NCBI GenBank assembly: GCA_022566895.1
Contig: JADFIA010000011.1
Location: 1 to 61,215, forward strand
DNA: 61,215 nucleotides
Direction of reading: 5' to 3'
Origin: Pseudomonadota bacterium
GTDB lineage: Bacteria > Pseudomonadota > Alphaproteobacteria > Sphingomonadales > SMXR01
How positions within the stretch are numbered: position 1 is the first letter of the stretch; the number at the start of each line of letters is the position of its first letter. This document shows, piece after piece, positions 51,456 through 60,819 of this stretch. The notes beneath the pieces were generated by a model. It was not told where the DNA came from and did not search any database. It was given only the letters and a program-made list of their open reading frames with translations. The position numbers and the translations under genes are program-made.

Positions 51456-52601
51456 TTAAGCGGCCGGGCCTTCGCCGCCCTTTGAGCGGCCGGAGATGGT
51501 CCGCTCGGGCGGGAATTTAACGCTGACCGCGGTGCCTTTGCCGACCTCGCTGATGACGCCGATCTCGGCCCCGTGCAGGCCGGCCAGCTGTTTGCACAGC
51601 GCCAGACCCAAACCGGTGCCCTCCTCGGCCTCGGCCGCCAGATCATGGTCGAGCTGCGAAAAAGGTTCAAAGATCGTCTGATAGTCCTTTTCGGGGATGC
51701 CGACCCCGGTATCGGCCACGTACAAAAGCATCGAGCCGTCGGCCTCGAGCCTTGCCCCGCATTCGATCTCGCCGCCGCGGGGCGTAAACTTGATGGCGTT
51801 CGAAAGAAGATTGAGCGCAATCTGCTTGAGGGCCCGTGGATCGGCCCATAATGACGGCAGTGCTTCGTCGAGCGCCGTGGACAGCGTCAGCTCACTCTGC
51901 TTGGCCCGGTTGCCGACCAGGGCCACGGCCGCTTGGACGACCTCCGGCAGCGAGGTTTTTTCCTCCCGCAGGTCCATCTGCCCGGCCTCGACCTTCGAAA
52001 TGTCGAGGATATCGTTGATGATCGACAGCAGGTGCGCGCCGCTGTCGATAATGTCCTGCATATATTCTTCGTATTTCTCGTTCTCGAGCGGCCCGAACAG
52101 CCCGTCGGCCATGATCCGGGCGAAGCCGTTGATGGCGTTTAGCGGGGTGCGCAACTCGTGGCTCATATTGGCCAGAAACTGAGATTTGGCGCGGTTCGAA
52201 AATTCCGCCGCGTCGCGGGCCTGCATGAGCTTCATCTGAGCTTCTTTGGTGGCGCTTACATCGCGCAGCGTCAGCATGATCAGGCGCCGTCTCGGACGCT
52301 CGAGCAGCGCCGCGTATATTTCGACCGGCAGGACCTTGCCGTCGGCGCCTAGGCAATGAAGGGTCTCGCTGCAGGCGTCGCCCTGGCGGCTCGCCTTCTG
52401 CATAAGCTGACGCAGTTTGAGCGAGTCCTCGAGAGGGATCTCGGCGATTTTTTGACCGACCAGCGCCGCGGTCGGCCGGGCCAGGAGATCTTGGGCGGCC
52501 GGATTGGCGTCGGTGATGATCTCGCTTTGCGGATCGACCACCAGGATGGCCAGATGCATCCCGTTGAAGATCGCTTCGAACCGCTTGTGCCGCTCGCTCA
52601 T
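51456..52601 (-). CDS. PAS-domain sensor histidine kinase
   Basis: The 381-residue soluble kinase has a PAS domain (about 5-115: I-L-V-V-D-P-Q-S-E-I, D-A-N-P-A-A), a HisKA domain with the phospho-acceptor in F-L-A-N-M-S-H-E-L-R-T-P-L, and HATPase motifs N (L-L-S-N-A-I-K-F-T-P) and G1 (V-A-D-T-G-V-G-I-P). No membrane helix, so the PAS domain senses a cytosolic cue. There is no receiver or response regulator nearby, which makes it an orphan kinase. Confidence 0.93.
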   Translation of the reverse strand: MSERHKRFEAIFNGMHLAILVVDPQSEIITDANPAAQDLLARPTAALVGQKIAEIPLEDSLKLRQLMQKASRQGDACSETLHCLGADGKVLPVEIYAALLERPRRRLIMLTLRDVSATKEAQMKLMQARDAAEFSNRAKSQFLANMSHELRTPLNAINGFARIMADGLFGPLENEKYEEYMQDIIDSGAHLLSIINDILDISKVEAGQMDLREEKTSLPEVVQAAVALVGNRAKQSELTLSTALDEALPSLWADPRALKQIALNLLSNAIKFTPRGGEIECGARLEADGSMLLYVADTGVGIPEKDYQTIFEPFSQLDHDLAAEAEEGTGLGLALCKQLAGLHGAEIGVISEVGKGTAVSVKFPPERTISGRSKGGEGPAA

Positions 52602-52787
52602 ACCAAGCTTCCATGCCTCCGGGCGGCTGCCGCGCCGACCGGGTTCTTAGGAGCTTATTACATGAGGGACCCGGACAAAGCCATAACAATGGACGGCCCG
52701 CGGCTGGCTGGCCCCTTGCCATCCCGGGCCCCCCAAACTAGCATCCGATGGTCACGATTTGGCCCGCTTTGTAATGGAAAAGGCCCC

Positions 52788-53630
52788 ATGACAATGGCTT
52801 CGCATTCCCCATCGATCGGCCGGCCGCGGACCTGCGTTCTGGCCCTCGTGGCGATCGCCCTGGCGCTCGGCGCCTGCGCCACCAAGCCGCCTGCCGGCGA
52901 TTTGGAGGCCCAGCGCTATTACAAGGAGATTAACGATCCCCTGGAGCCCATGAACCGGCAAATATTAAAGTTTAACCGCGGCTTCGAGAGGGTCATCCTC
53001 ACCCCGGTCGCCAAGACCTACCGGGCGGTGCTGCCGGCCCCGGCCCGCAAGGGTGTCTATAACCTTCTCCATAATCTCAGATCGCCGGTCATTTTCGGCA
53101 ACGATGTAATGCAGGGCGAGGGCAAGCGGGCCGGCAATACCCTGTTGCGCTTTGTGCTCAATACGACGCTCGGCATCGGCGGCCTGTTCGACGTCGCGAC
53201 AAGGCTGGGCGTCGAAAGTCACGACGAGGACTTCGGCCAGACCCTGGCCACGCACGGGGTCGGCGAAGGCTTTTATCTTGTCCTGCCGATTTTCGGGCCC
53301 TCGAGCCCGCGCGACGGCATCGGCCTGGCGGTCGATATCCTCATAGATCCGATTTTCTGGATCCTGCGCTCCGAGAATCTGAATTATGTCAATTATATCC
53401 GGACCGGGGTCGAGGGGGTCGATATCTATGCCCGCAACCTCGATCAGATCGAGGAACTCAAGCGCACCTCGCTCGACTATTACGCGGCCCTGCGCAGCAC
53501 CTACCGGCAGAACCGGCGCAGCGAGATTCTGAACGGCGCCGAGGAGGATCCCGATTTTCCCGAATATCTGTTTGAAGACGAGTTCGAAGAAGAAGAAAAG
53601 CCGCCAGCCGACGGCGGCCGGAGAGAATAG
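52788..53630 (+). CDS. mlaA: MlaA-family outer-membrane lipid-asymmetry lipoprotein
   Basis: This 280-residue protein has a signal peptide with lipobox A-L-G-A-C, then N-D-P-L-E-P-M-N-R and F-N-x-G-F-E, the VacJ/MlaA start, and later G-E-G-F-Y-L-V-L-P-I-F-G-P-S-S-P-R-D, the P-F-x-G-P-S-x-x-R-D motif. It removes phospholipids from the outer leaflet with the Mla system. The C-terminus is acidic. ATG 52788 follows AAAAGG. Its TAG directly abuts the hpnC GTG, so it is linked to hopanoid synthesis. Confidence 0.94.
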   Translation: MTMASHSPSIGRPRTCVLALVAIALALGACATKPPAGDLEAQRYYKEINDPLEPMNRQILKFNRGFERVILTPVAKTYRAVLPAPARKGVYNLLHNLRSPVIFGNDVMQGEGKRAGNTLLRFVLNTTLGIGGLFDVATRLGVESHDEDFGQTLATHGVGEGFYLVLPIFGPSSPRDGIGLAVDILIDPIFWILRSENLNYVNYIRTGVEGVDIYARNLDQIEELKRTSLDYYAALRSTYRQNRRSEILNGAEEDPDFPEYLFEDEFEEEEKPPADGGRRE

Positions 53631-54494
53631 GTGCCAAGCCAAACCATAAGCTCGGCCGAAACCCCTTCCGGCAAAGGGGCCGGAGACGAGAACTTTCCGG
53701 TCGGCTCGTTTCTCATTTCACGCCGTCTAAGGCCGCATGTAGTGTCTTACTATGCCTTTGCGCGGGCCATCGACGATATCGCCGATAACGGCGAATTGTC
53801 GTCCCAGGAAAAGCTCAAGCGACTCGGCGGCTTCGAAGCCGCGATCGAGGGCCATGAGACCGACCCGGCCTATGCCAAAGCGCACGATATCGCGGGCCGC
53901 CTGGAAATGCTGGGCATCACCAAGCGCCACTGCCTCGATCTGGTATCCGCCTTCAAACAGGATGCGCTCAAAGGACGCTACCGGGATTGGCAGGAACTGA
54001 TGGACTACTGCGATCGTTCGGCCGCCCCGGTCGGGCGTTTCCTGCTCGATCTGCACGGCGAAAACAAGCTGGCTTACAAATATTCGGACGCCCTGTGCAA
54101 GGCGCTGCAGGTGATCAATCACCTCCAGGATTGCCGGCAAGACTATCTCAATCTCGACCGCGTGTACCTGCCCGGTGACTGGATGGCCAAGGAGGGCGCC
54201 GCCGATTGCGAACTGAGCGCCCCGGCCGCCTCGCCGGGCCTGTTGGCGGTGATCCGGCGCGCCGTCGTTCAGACCGCTATTTTGATGGATACGGCCCGCC
54301 AGCTGCCGCGCTTGCTTGGGGACCGGCGTCTGGCCATGGAATCGGAGGTCATCGTCAGGATCGCCCTCAAGCTGTGCCACGAGCTGGCGACCCGCGATCC
54401 GGTGGCCGAACGGGTCGAACTGACGCGGTTCCAATTTCTGGCCTGCGGAGCCGCGGGAATAGCCTCGACGATCAAGGCGCGGCGGCGAGATTGA
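53631..54494 (+). CDS. hpnC: Hydroxysqualene synthase HpnC
   Basis: This 287-residue trans-prenyltransferase-fold protein carries the first acidic motif D48-D-I-A-D52 and the second Asp-rich region H-L-Q-D-C-R-Q-D-Y-L-N. In the HpnCDE route HpnC hydrolyses presqualene diphosphate to hydroxysqualene. Y-Y-A-F-A-R and R-F-L-L-D-L-H-G support HpnC over HpnD. GTG 53631 follows the mlaA stop without a gap; translation is probably coupled. hpnD and hpnE lie after dxs. Confidence 0.93.
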   Translation: MPSQTISSAETPSGKGAGDENFPVGSFLISRRLRPHVVSYYAFARAIDDIADNGELSSQEKLKRLGGFEAAIEGHETDPAYAKAHDIAGRLEMLGITKRHCLDLVSAFKQDALKGRYRDWQELMDYCDRSAAPVGRFLLDLHGENKLAYKYSDALCKALQVINHLQDCRQDYLNLDRVYLPGDWMAKEGAADCELSAPAASPGLLAVIRRAVVQTAILMDTARQLPRLLGDRRLAMESEVIVRIALKLCHELATRDPVAERVELTRFQFLACGAAGIASTIKARRRD

Positions 54495-54668
54495 CCGCTT
54501 TTGCAGCGATAGGTACGCTTGCCGCCCGGATCAGCCGTGGCTGCTGATTTGCCTTGCTTTTGCCAGAATTCCAGCCCTTTATTGAGTCTGATCATGACCA
54601 TCAAGGCTGGCCATAAGCATAAGAATTGACGTAGAAAGAGAAATGGGGACCCACCCGCAGGCTTTTCT

Positions 54669-54697
54669 TTGACCGTAGTCGGGCGGCGTGTTAAAGG
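54669..54697 (+). promoter_or_regulatory. Possible promoter of dxs and the downstream hpn genes
   Basis: TTGACC (54669-54674) is followed after 17 bp by TAAAGG (54692-54697), or after 16 bp by TTAAAG, about 30 bp before the dxs ATG. The 233-bp gap after hpnC leaves room for a separate promoter. The -10 is weak. Confidence 0.4.
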
Positions 54698-54727
54698 CCC
54701 TCTGCTAAAAAACCGGGAAGGTAGGAA

Positions 54728-56659
54728 ATGGCGGCTGTCAAAACACCGCTTTTGGATCAGGTCGCGGACACCAAGGCGCTGAGGAAGCTCAAGCCCGAAC
54801 AGCTCAAGCAGCTTGCGGACGAGTTGCGGGCCGAGACCATCGATGCGGTCTCGAACATCGGTGGGCATTTGGGCGCCGGCCTCGGTGTGGTCGAACTGAC
54901 GGTGGCCCTTCATTACGTATTCAACACCCCTGAGGACCGCCTGGTCTGGGATGTCGGCCACCAGGCCTATCCGCACAAGATTCTGACCGGGCGGCGCGAC
55001 AAGATCCGCACGATCCGGCAATGGGGCGGCCTTTATGGCTTTACCAAGCGGTCCGAAAGTGAATTTGATCCCTTCGGCGCGGCCCACAGCTCAACCTCTA
55101 TTTCGGCCGGGCTCGGCATGGCCGTCGGGCGCGACAAGTTGAACCGTGATAATCACGTCATCTGCGTAATTGGTGACGGCGCCATGAGCGCCGGCATGGC
55201 CTATGAGGCGATGAATAACGCCGGCGCCATGAACAGCCGCCTGATCGTGATTTTGAATGACAATGGCATGTCGATTGCCCCGGCGGTTGGCGCTCTGCAC
55301 CACTATCTCTCGCGGCTTTTCTCATCGCGCGGTTTTCTTTCGATGCGGGAGGTCGGTAAAAAGCTGGTCAAGAAGTTCCCCAAAGGGCTGGCTACGATGG
55401 CCCGGCGGGCCGAGGAAGGCGCCCGGGGCATGCTGCAAGAGATAACCTTGTTTGAGAAATTGGGCTTTTATTATGTCGGCCCGGTGGACGGCCACGATCT
55501 CGACCATCTTTTGCCGGTCCTGCAGAACATCCGCGATGCCGACAAGGACGGCATGGGCCCGATCCTGCTGCACTTGATCACCGAGAAAGGCCGCGGCCAT
55601 CCCTTCCCGCAGCCGCACAAAGAAAAGTATCACGCGGTCGGCAAGTTCGACGTGCTCTCCGGCGAGACGGTCAAGTCCAAGTCCAATGCCCCGAGTTATA
55701 CCAAGGTTTACGCCGAATCGCTGATTCAGGAGGCCGAAAAGGACGAAAAAATTATCGCCATTACCGCGGCCATGCCGTCGGGCACCGGGCTCAATCTTTT
55801 CGAAGAGCGTTTCCCGGACCGTTACTTCGATGTCGGGATCGCCGAGCAGCACGCGGTGACCTTTTCGGCCGGCATGGCCACCGAAGGCATGAAACCTTTT
55901 GTGACCATCTATCCGACCTTTTTGCAACGGGCCTACGATCAGGTCGTGCACGACGTGGCGATCCAGAACCTGCCGGTGCGCTTTGCCATGGACCGGGCCG
56001 GACTGGTTGGACAGGACGGCTGCACCCACGCCGGTTCGTTCGATGTTTCTTACCTCGGCTGTCTGCCCAATTTCGTGATGATGGCGGCCTCGGACGAAGC
56101 CGAACTCAAGCATATGGTGGCCACCGCGGCGGCCTATGACGAAGGGCCGATCGCCTTCCGTTATCCGCGCGGCGCCGGGGTCGGGGTCGAAATGCCGGAG
56201 ATCGGCCGGCCCCTGGAGATCGGCAAAGGGCGTATCGTCCGCGAGGGTGGCAAAATTGCCATCCTGTGCTTGGGCGCGCGCCTCGGCGAGAGCCTTTTGG
56301 CGGCCGACGAACTGGCCGCGATGGGGCTGCCGACGACCGTCGCCGACGCCCGCTTCGCCAAACCCTTGGACGAGGATATGATCCGCCAGCTGGTCCGCGA
56401 GCACGAAGTTCTGATTACGATCGAGGAGGCCTCGATCGGCGGCTTTGGATCCTTTGTTCTTCAGTTCCTGGCCAGGGAAGGCTTTCTCGACAAGGGCCTC
56501 AAGGTCCGCACGATGCACCTGCCGGACGAATTCGTGCCGCACGGCGATCCGAAGAAGCAGTACGAATACGTCCACCTGATGAACGAGGATATTGTGCGCA
56601 TGGCGGTCTCGGCCCTCGGCGATGAACGCCTGGCCAAAGATGCCCGAATCCGAATTTAG
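54728..56659 (+). CDS. dxs: 1-deoxy-D-xylulose-5-phosphate synthase
   Basis: The 643-residue thiamine-diphosphate enzyme condenses pyruvate and glyceraldehyde 3-phosphate, the first step of the MEP isoprenoid pathway. Seen are [26 protein letters not shown], the ThDP motif [16 protein letters not shown], and [10 protein letters not shown] with the catalytic Glu. Length is normal. It lies inside the hopanoid cluster, supplying isoprenoid precursor to the squalene synthases on either side. Confidence 0.97.
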   Translation: MAAVKTPLLDQVADTKALRKLKPEQLKQLADELRAETIDAVSNIGGHLGAGLGVVELTVALHYVFNTPEDRLVWDVGHQAYPHKILTGRRDKIRTIRQWGGLYGFTKRSESEFDPFGAAHSSTSISAGLGMAVGRDKLNRDNHVICVIGDGAMSAGMAYEAMNNAGAMNSRLIVILNDNGMSIAPAVGALHHYLSRLFSSRGFLSMREVGKKLVKKFPKGLATMARRAEEGARGMLQEITLFEKLGFYYVGPVDGHDLDHLLPVLQNIRDADKDGMGPILLHLITEKGRGHPFPQPHKEKYHAVGKFDVLSGETVKSKSNAPSYTKVYAESLIQEAEKDEKIIAITAAMPSGTGLNLFEERFPDRYFDVGIAEQHAVTFSAGMATEGMKPFVTIYPTFLQRAYDQVVHDVAIQNLPVRFAMDRAGLVGQDGCTHAGSFDVSYLGCLPNFVMMAASDEAELKHMVATAAAYDEGPIAFRYPRGAGVGVEMPEIGRPLEIGKGRIVREGGKIAILCLGARLGESLLAADELAAMGLPTTVADARFAKPLDEDMIRQLVREHEVLITIEEASIGGFGSFVLQFLAREGFLDKGLKVRTMHLPDEFVPHGDPKKQYEYVHLMNEDIVRMAVSALGDERLAKDARIRI

Positions 56660-56697
56660 GACGCGCCAAGATCCGAAGCTACGCTTGGGGGTGGACG

Positions 56698-57591
56698 ATG
56701 GACGCTCCGGGTCCGACCAGCGATCAGACAGACTTTGAAGCTGCCGAGCAGCACGTACTAGACATCGTGCGCCGGGCCGGCACGTCCTTTTACTGGGCCA
56801 TGCGGTTCTTGCCGGTCACGAAGCGCCATGCCATTTTCGCCGTCTATGCCTTTTGCCGCGAGGTTGACGATGTCGCCGACGAGGAAGGCGCGATCGAAGA
56901 CAAGCGCCTGGAGCTGGCCTTGTGGCGCGATGAGATCGACCGCATCTACAGCGGCCAGGCCGAGCGGCCCACAGCCAGAATTCTGGCCCACTATCTGCGC
57001 AGCTTTCCGTTCGAGAAAAGCGCCTTTCTGGCCATCATCGACGGCATGGAGATGGACGCCGAGGGACCGATCGTAGCCCCGTCGATGGCCGAGCTCGAGC
57101 TCTATTGCGATCGCGTGGCCGGGGCCGTGGGGTCTCTTTGTGTCCAGATTTTCGGCGAAGCCGGAAAAGAAGGGCGGCAGGTTGCCAAATCGCTTGGCTT
57201 GGCGTTGCAGCTGACCAATATCCTGCGCGATCTCGAGGACGATGCGGATATGGGCCGGCTCTACTTGCCGCTCGAGCTTCTGGAAAAGCACGAAATTCTC
57301 TCCAGAGTGCCGCATCTGGTCTTGCGGGATTCCGCCCTGCCGCTAATCTGCCGGGAGCTGGCGGAACGGGCCGAGACCGAGTTTGCTCGGGCCCGCCAGG
57401 CCATGGCCAAATGCGACCGCGAGGCCGTGCGCCCGGCCCGCATCATGATGACGGTTTACCACCGTATCCTGAAGCGCTTGAGGCGTGGCGACTGGCGGGA
57501 CCAACTGACCGGGCGGCGACCCGGACCGGTGAGCAAGTTTCTGCACCGCCTCGAAAAGCTGTTGATCGCCTTGTGGCAGGCGATATTTTGA
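56698..57591 (+). CDS. hpnD: Presqualene diphosphate synthase HpnD
   Basis: This 297-residue enzyme joins two farnesyl diphosphates to presqualene diphosphate. The acidic motifs D57-D-V-A-D61 and N-I-L-R-D-L-E-D-D-A-D-M-G-R bind Mg-diphosphate. S-F-Y-W-A-M-R-F-L-P and A-V-Y-A-F-C-R-E-V are typical. It begins 38 bp after dxs. hpnE starts within 6 bp of its stop. Confidence 0.95.
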   Translation: MDAPGPTSDQTDFEAAEQHVLDIVRRAGTSFYWAMRFLPVTKRHAIFAVYAFCREVDDVADEEGAIEDKRLELALWRDEIDRIYSGQAERPTARILAHYLRSFPFEKSAFLAIIDGMEMDAEGPIVAPSMAELELYCDRVAGAVGSLCVQIFGEAGKEGRQVAKSLGLALQLTNILRDLEDDADMGRLYLPLELLEKHEILSRVPHLVLRDSALPLICRELAERAETEFARARQAMAKCDREAVRPARIMMTVYHRILKRLRRGDWRDQLTGRRPGPVSKFLHRLEKLLIALWQAIF

Positions 57592-57596
57592 ACGCC

Positions 57597-58847
57597 ATGG
57601 CCCGCACTTACATAATTGGCGCCGGGCTCTCTGGCCTCTCGGCCGCGGTCCGGCTGGCCGAGGCCGGCGTTCCCGTCACCCTATACGAGGCCGCCGGTCA
57701 GGCCGGCGGACGGTGCCGATCGTTCATCGACGAGACCCTCGGGGTTTCGATCGACAACGGCAATCATCTTCTCATGTCGGGCAATCGGGCGGCGCGTCGC
57801 TACCAAACCATTATCGGCGCGGCCGACAGCATGACCGGACCGGACGAGGCCTGCTTTTCGTTCCTCGATCTGCGCGATGGCGGCCGCTGGAGCGTCAACA
57901 TGTCGGGTCTGCGGTCCCTTGTGTCACGCCGGAACCGGGTTCCGGGCACCGGGCTTGGCGACTATTTCTCGTTTTGGCGCGTGCTCACGGCCAGCAAGCG
58001 CCATACGGTTGAGGACCGGGTGGGCGCAGATTCGGGCCTTTATGAAAAGTTCTGGCAGCCGCTCACCCTTGCCGTCCTCAACACGCCGCCGGCGACCGGC
58101 TCGGCTTGGCTTTTGAAAAAGATGCTCATCGAGACCCTGGGCAGGGGGCGCCATGCGACGCGGCCGTTGGTGGCCAGGGAGGGCCTGTCGCAAAGTTTTA
58201 TCGATCCGGCCCTCGAGTATCTTTCCAAGGCCGGGGCCGAGGTGCATTTCGGCCATCGCCTGCAGGCCTTCGAGACCGGGGACCGGCGGATCAGGGCGGC
58301 GCTGTTTGCCAAGCAGAGGCTGCAGCTGAAGCCGGCTGATCGTCTGATCCTGGCCCTGCCGCCGCGCCAGGCCGCCGCCTTCGTGCCTGGCCTGGTGGTG
58401 CCCCGGGAGGTCCATGCGATCGTCAATGTGCATTTTCGTATGCGTACGGCGCCCAAGGGGTTCGAAGACAATCCGATCCTCGGACTGATCGGCGGCACCG
58501 CCCAGTGGCTGTTCGTGCGCGGCAAGGTGGTTTCGGTAACCGTAAGCGCAGCCGATGAATTGGCCACCGAGGATGCCGAGGCGATCGCCGAGCGAATCTG
58601 GCCGGAAGTGACTACGGCCATCGGCTCGAGGGCCAAAAAGCTGCCGCCCTACCGGGTGATCAAGGAAAAACGCGCCACCTTTGCCCAGACCCCGGTCAAT
58701 CTGGCGCGGCGCCCCGGTCCGCGCTCGGCTTTTGCAAATCTGCTGCTGGCCGGGGACTGGACCGATACGGGCTTGCCCGCCACCATCGAAGGGTCTATAC
58801 GCTCCGGGTTCAGGGCGGCCGAGGAAGTCCTCAAAGACGCCAAATAG
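57597..58847 (+). CDS. hpnE: Squalene-associated FAD-dependent desaturase HpnE
   Basis: This 416-residue flavoprotein reduces hydroxysqualene to squalene in the HpnCDE route. The FAD fold is A-R-T-Y-I-I-G-A-G-L-S-G-L-S-A-A with E-A-A-G-Q-A-G-G-R-C-R, and the C-terminal D-W-T-D-T-G-L-P-A-T-I-E-G-S is the amine-oxidase signature. ATG 57597 is chosen; a TTG at 57588 overlapping the hpnD stop is possible. Confidence 0.94.
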   Translation: MARTYIIGAGLSGLSAAVRLAEAGVPVTLYEAAGQAGGRCRSFIDETLGVSIDNGNHLLMSGNRAARRYQTIIGAADSMTGPDEACFSFLDLRDGGRWSVNMSGLRSLVSRRNRVPGTGLGDYFSFWRVLTASKRHTVEDRVGADSGLYEKFWQPLTLAVLNTPPATGSAWLLKKMLIETLGRGRHATRPLVAREGLSQSFIDPALEYLSKAGAEVHFGHRLQAFETGDRRIRAALFAKQRLQLKPADRLILALPPRQAAAFVPGLVVPREVHAIVNVHFRMRTAPKGFEDNPILGLIGGTAQWLFVRGKVVSVTVSAADELATEDAEAIAERIWPEVTTAIGSRAKKLPPYRVIKEKRATFAQTPVNLARRPGPRSAFANLLLAGDWTDTGLPATIEGSIRSGFRAAEEVLKDAK

Positions 58848-58872
58848 ACCGAAAATAAAAGGCGGGGCGGAT

Positions 58873-60819
58873 ATGCCTGAGGCGGCAAAAGATGCGGTAG
58901 AGGACATCGGGCTTATGGGCCAGATCGACGCCATTCTTGGCGAAAGCCTCGAGAGCTTTAAAAAGCATCAGCGTCAGGACGGTCACTGGGTCTTCGAGCT
59001 GGAGGCCGACGTGACCATCCCGGCCGAATATATCCTGCTGAACCATTTTCTGGATCTGCTCGAGCCGGAGCTGGAGGCCGAGTTGGCCGAGTATATCCGT
59101 GGGATTCAGAATGAAGAAGGCGGCTGGCCGCTGTTTTTCGACGGCCACAGCAACCTCTCGGCGACCGTCAAGGCTTACTACGCCTTGAAGCTTGTCGGCG
59201 ACGATGCGGGGGCGGCGCATATGAAAAAGGCCCGCCAGGTGGTTCTGGACCTGGGCGGGGCGGAATCCTCGAACGTCTTTACGCGCTTTACTTTGGCCTT
59301 GTTCGGACAGGCGCCGTGGCGGGCCATGCCGGTGATGCCGGTCGAGCTGATGCTGCTGCCCAAATGGTTTCCGGTGACCATGTGGCGCTTTTCCTACTGG
59401 TCGCGCACGGTCATCGCGCCGCTTCTGGTCTTAAGGAGCCTGAGGCCGCAGGCCGCCAACCCGCGCCGGGTTGGCGTGGCCGAACTGTTCAAGGCCTCGC
59501 CGTTTGAAATTGACGATTTTAATGTGCGCCGCACCCACTCCTTCTGGGAAGGGTTCTTCTTTGGGCTCGACAGGATTTTGCAGCGGCTGGAGCGGCACTT
59601 CCCCAAGCGCCTGCGCCAGCGGGCGATCAGGAAAGCCACCCTCTTCTTTACCGATCGGGCCAACGGTCTCGAGGGGCTCGGGGGTATCTTCCCGGCCATG
59701 GCCAATGCGGTCATGGCCTTGAGGGCGCTCGGCCTGCCGGACGATCATCCACGGTTCAAGACGGCGCTCACGGCGGTGCGTCGCCTGATCAGCTGGGAGC
59801 GCAAGCCGCGCTTTATTCAGCCTTGCTATTCGCCGATCTGGGACACCGGTCTCGGCAGCCTGGCGCTTCTCGAGGCTGACGAGGCGGCGGACGGCACGAC
59901 CCTCAAACCGGCCCTCGAGTGGATGATATCGAAGCAGATATTGAATGCCGAGGGCGACTGGATCGTGCAGCGCCCGGGTTTGCCGCCCGGCGGCTGGGCT
60001 TTCCAGTATGAAAACGACTATTACCCGGACATCGACGACACGGCGGTCGTGGCCATGGCCCTGCATCGGGCCAACCAGCCGCAGTATGAAGAGGCAATCG
60101 AACGGGCCGAAAAGTGGATCGTCGGCATGCAGAGCCGCAACGGCGGTTGGGGTTCCTTTGATGCCGAGAACACCAACAGCTACCTGAATCATATCCCCTT
60201 CGCCGACCACGGGGCGCTGTTGGATCCACCGACCGAGGACGTCACCGCGCGCTGCCTGAGTTTCCTGGCCCAGCTCGGTTACCCGCCCGATCATCCGGTG
60301 ATCGAAAAAGGGCGCCAATATCTGCTCGCCGCGCAGCAGGATGACGGCAGCTGGTTCGGGCGCTGGGGCACCAATTATATCTATGGCACCTGGTCGGTCC
60401 TATGCGCCCTTAACATGATTGGCGAGGACCCCGAGGCGCCGCATATCCGGCGGGCCGTCGAATGGCTTGTCGATTGCCAGGGCGAGGACGGCGGCTGGGG
60501 CGAAGACGCGGCCACCTACTGGCACGAACGGCGCGGTCTGGCCAAGGCCGGCACGGCTTCGCAAACCGCCTGGGCGGCCCTCGGGCTGATGGCCGCCGGC
60601 GAGATCGACCATCCGGCACTCGATCGCGGCATTGCCTATCTTGCAAAGGCCCGGCGTGATGGCGACAAGTGGCACGAGCCGTGGCACACGGCGGTCGGCT
60701 TCCCGCGGATTTTTTATCTGCGCTACGACGGCTATAGCCGCTACTTCCCGATCTGGGCGCTGGCCCGCTACCGCAATCTCAAAGCCGCCAATTCGCGCAA
60801 AGTCCAATGGGGCATGTAA
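58873..60819 (+). CDS. shc: Squalene-hopene cyclase
   Basis: The 648-residue enzyme cyclises squalene to hopene at the membrane. The catalytic D-x-D-D motif is D386-I-D-D389 (Y-P-D-I-D-D-T-A-V-V). Several QW repeats (Q-x-x-D-G-S-W, G-G-W-G) are seen, for example Q-D-D-G-S-W-F and E-D-G-G-W-G. The hydrophobic channel helix region is present. ATG 58873 is 25 bp after hpnE; the upstream in-frame extension belongs to antisense or noise. The 3' end overlaps hpnG by 13 bp. Confidence 0.97.
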   Translation: MPEAAKDAVEDIGLMGQIDAILGESLESFKKHQRQDGHWVFELEADVTIPAEYILLNHFLDLLEPELEAELAEYIRGIQNEEGGWPLFFDGHSNLSATVKAYYALKLVGDDAGAAHMKKARQVVLDLGGAESSNVFTRFTLALFGQAPWRAMPVMPVELMLLPKWFPVTMWRFSYWSRTVIAPLLVLRSLRPQAANPRRVGVAELFKASPFEIDDFNVRRTHSFWEGFFFGLDRILQRLERHFPKRLRQRAIRKATLFFTDRANGLEGLGGIFPAMANAVMALRALGLPDDHPRFKTALTAVRRLISWERKPRFIQPCYSPIWDTGLGSLALLEADEAADGTTLKPALEWMISKQILNAEGDWIVQRPGLPPGGWAFQYENDYYPDIDDTAVVAMALHRANQPQYEEAIERAEKWIVGMQSRNGGWGSFDAENTNSYLNHIPFADHGALLDPPTEDVTARCLSFLAQLGYPPDHPVIEKGRQYLLAAQQDDGSWFGRWGTNYIYGTWSVLCALNMIGEDPEAPHIRRAVEWLVDCQGEDGGWGEDAATYWHERRGLAKAGTASQTAWAALGLMAAGEIDHPALDRGIAYLAKARRDGDKWHEPWHTAVGFPRIFYLRYDGYSRYFPIWALARYRNLKAANSRKVQWGM

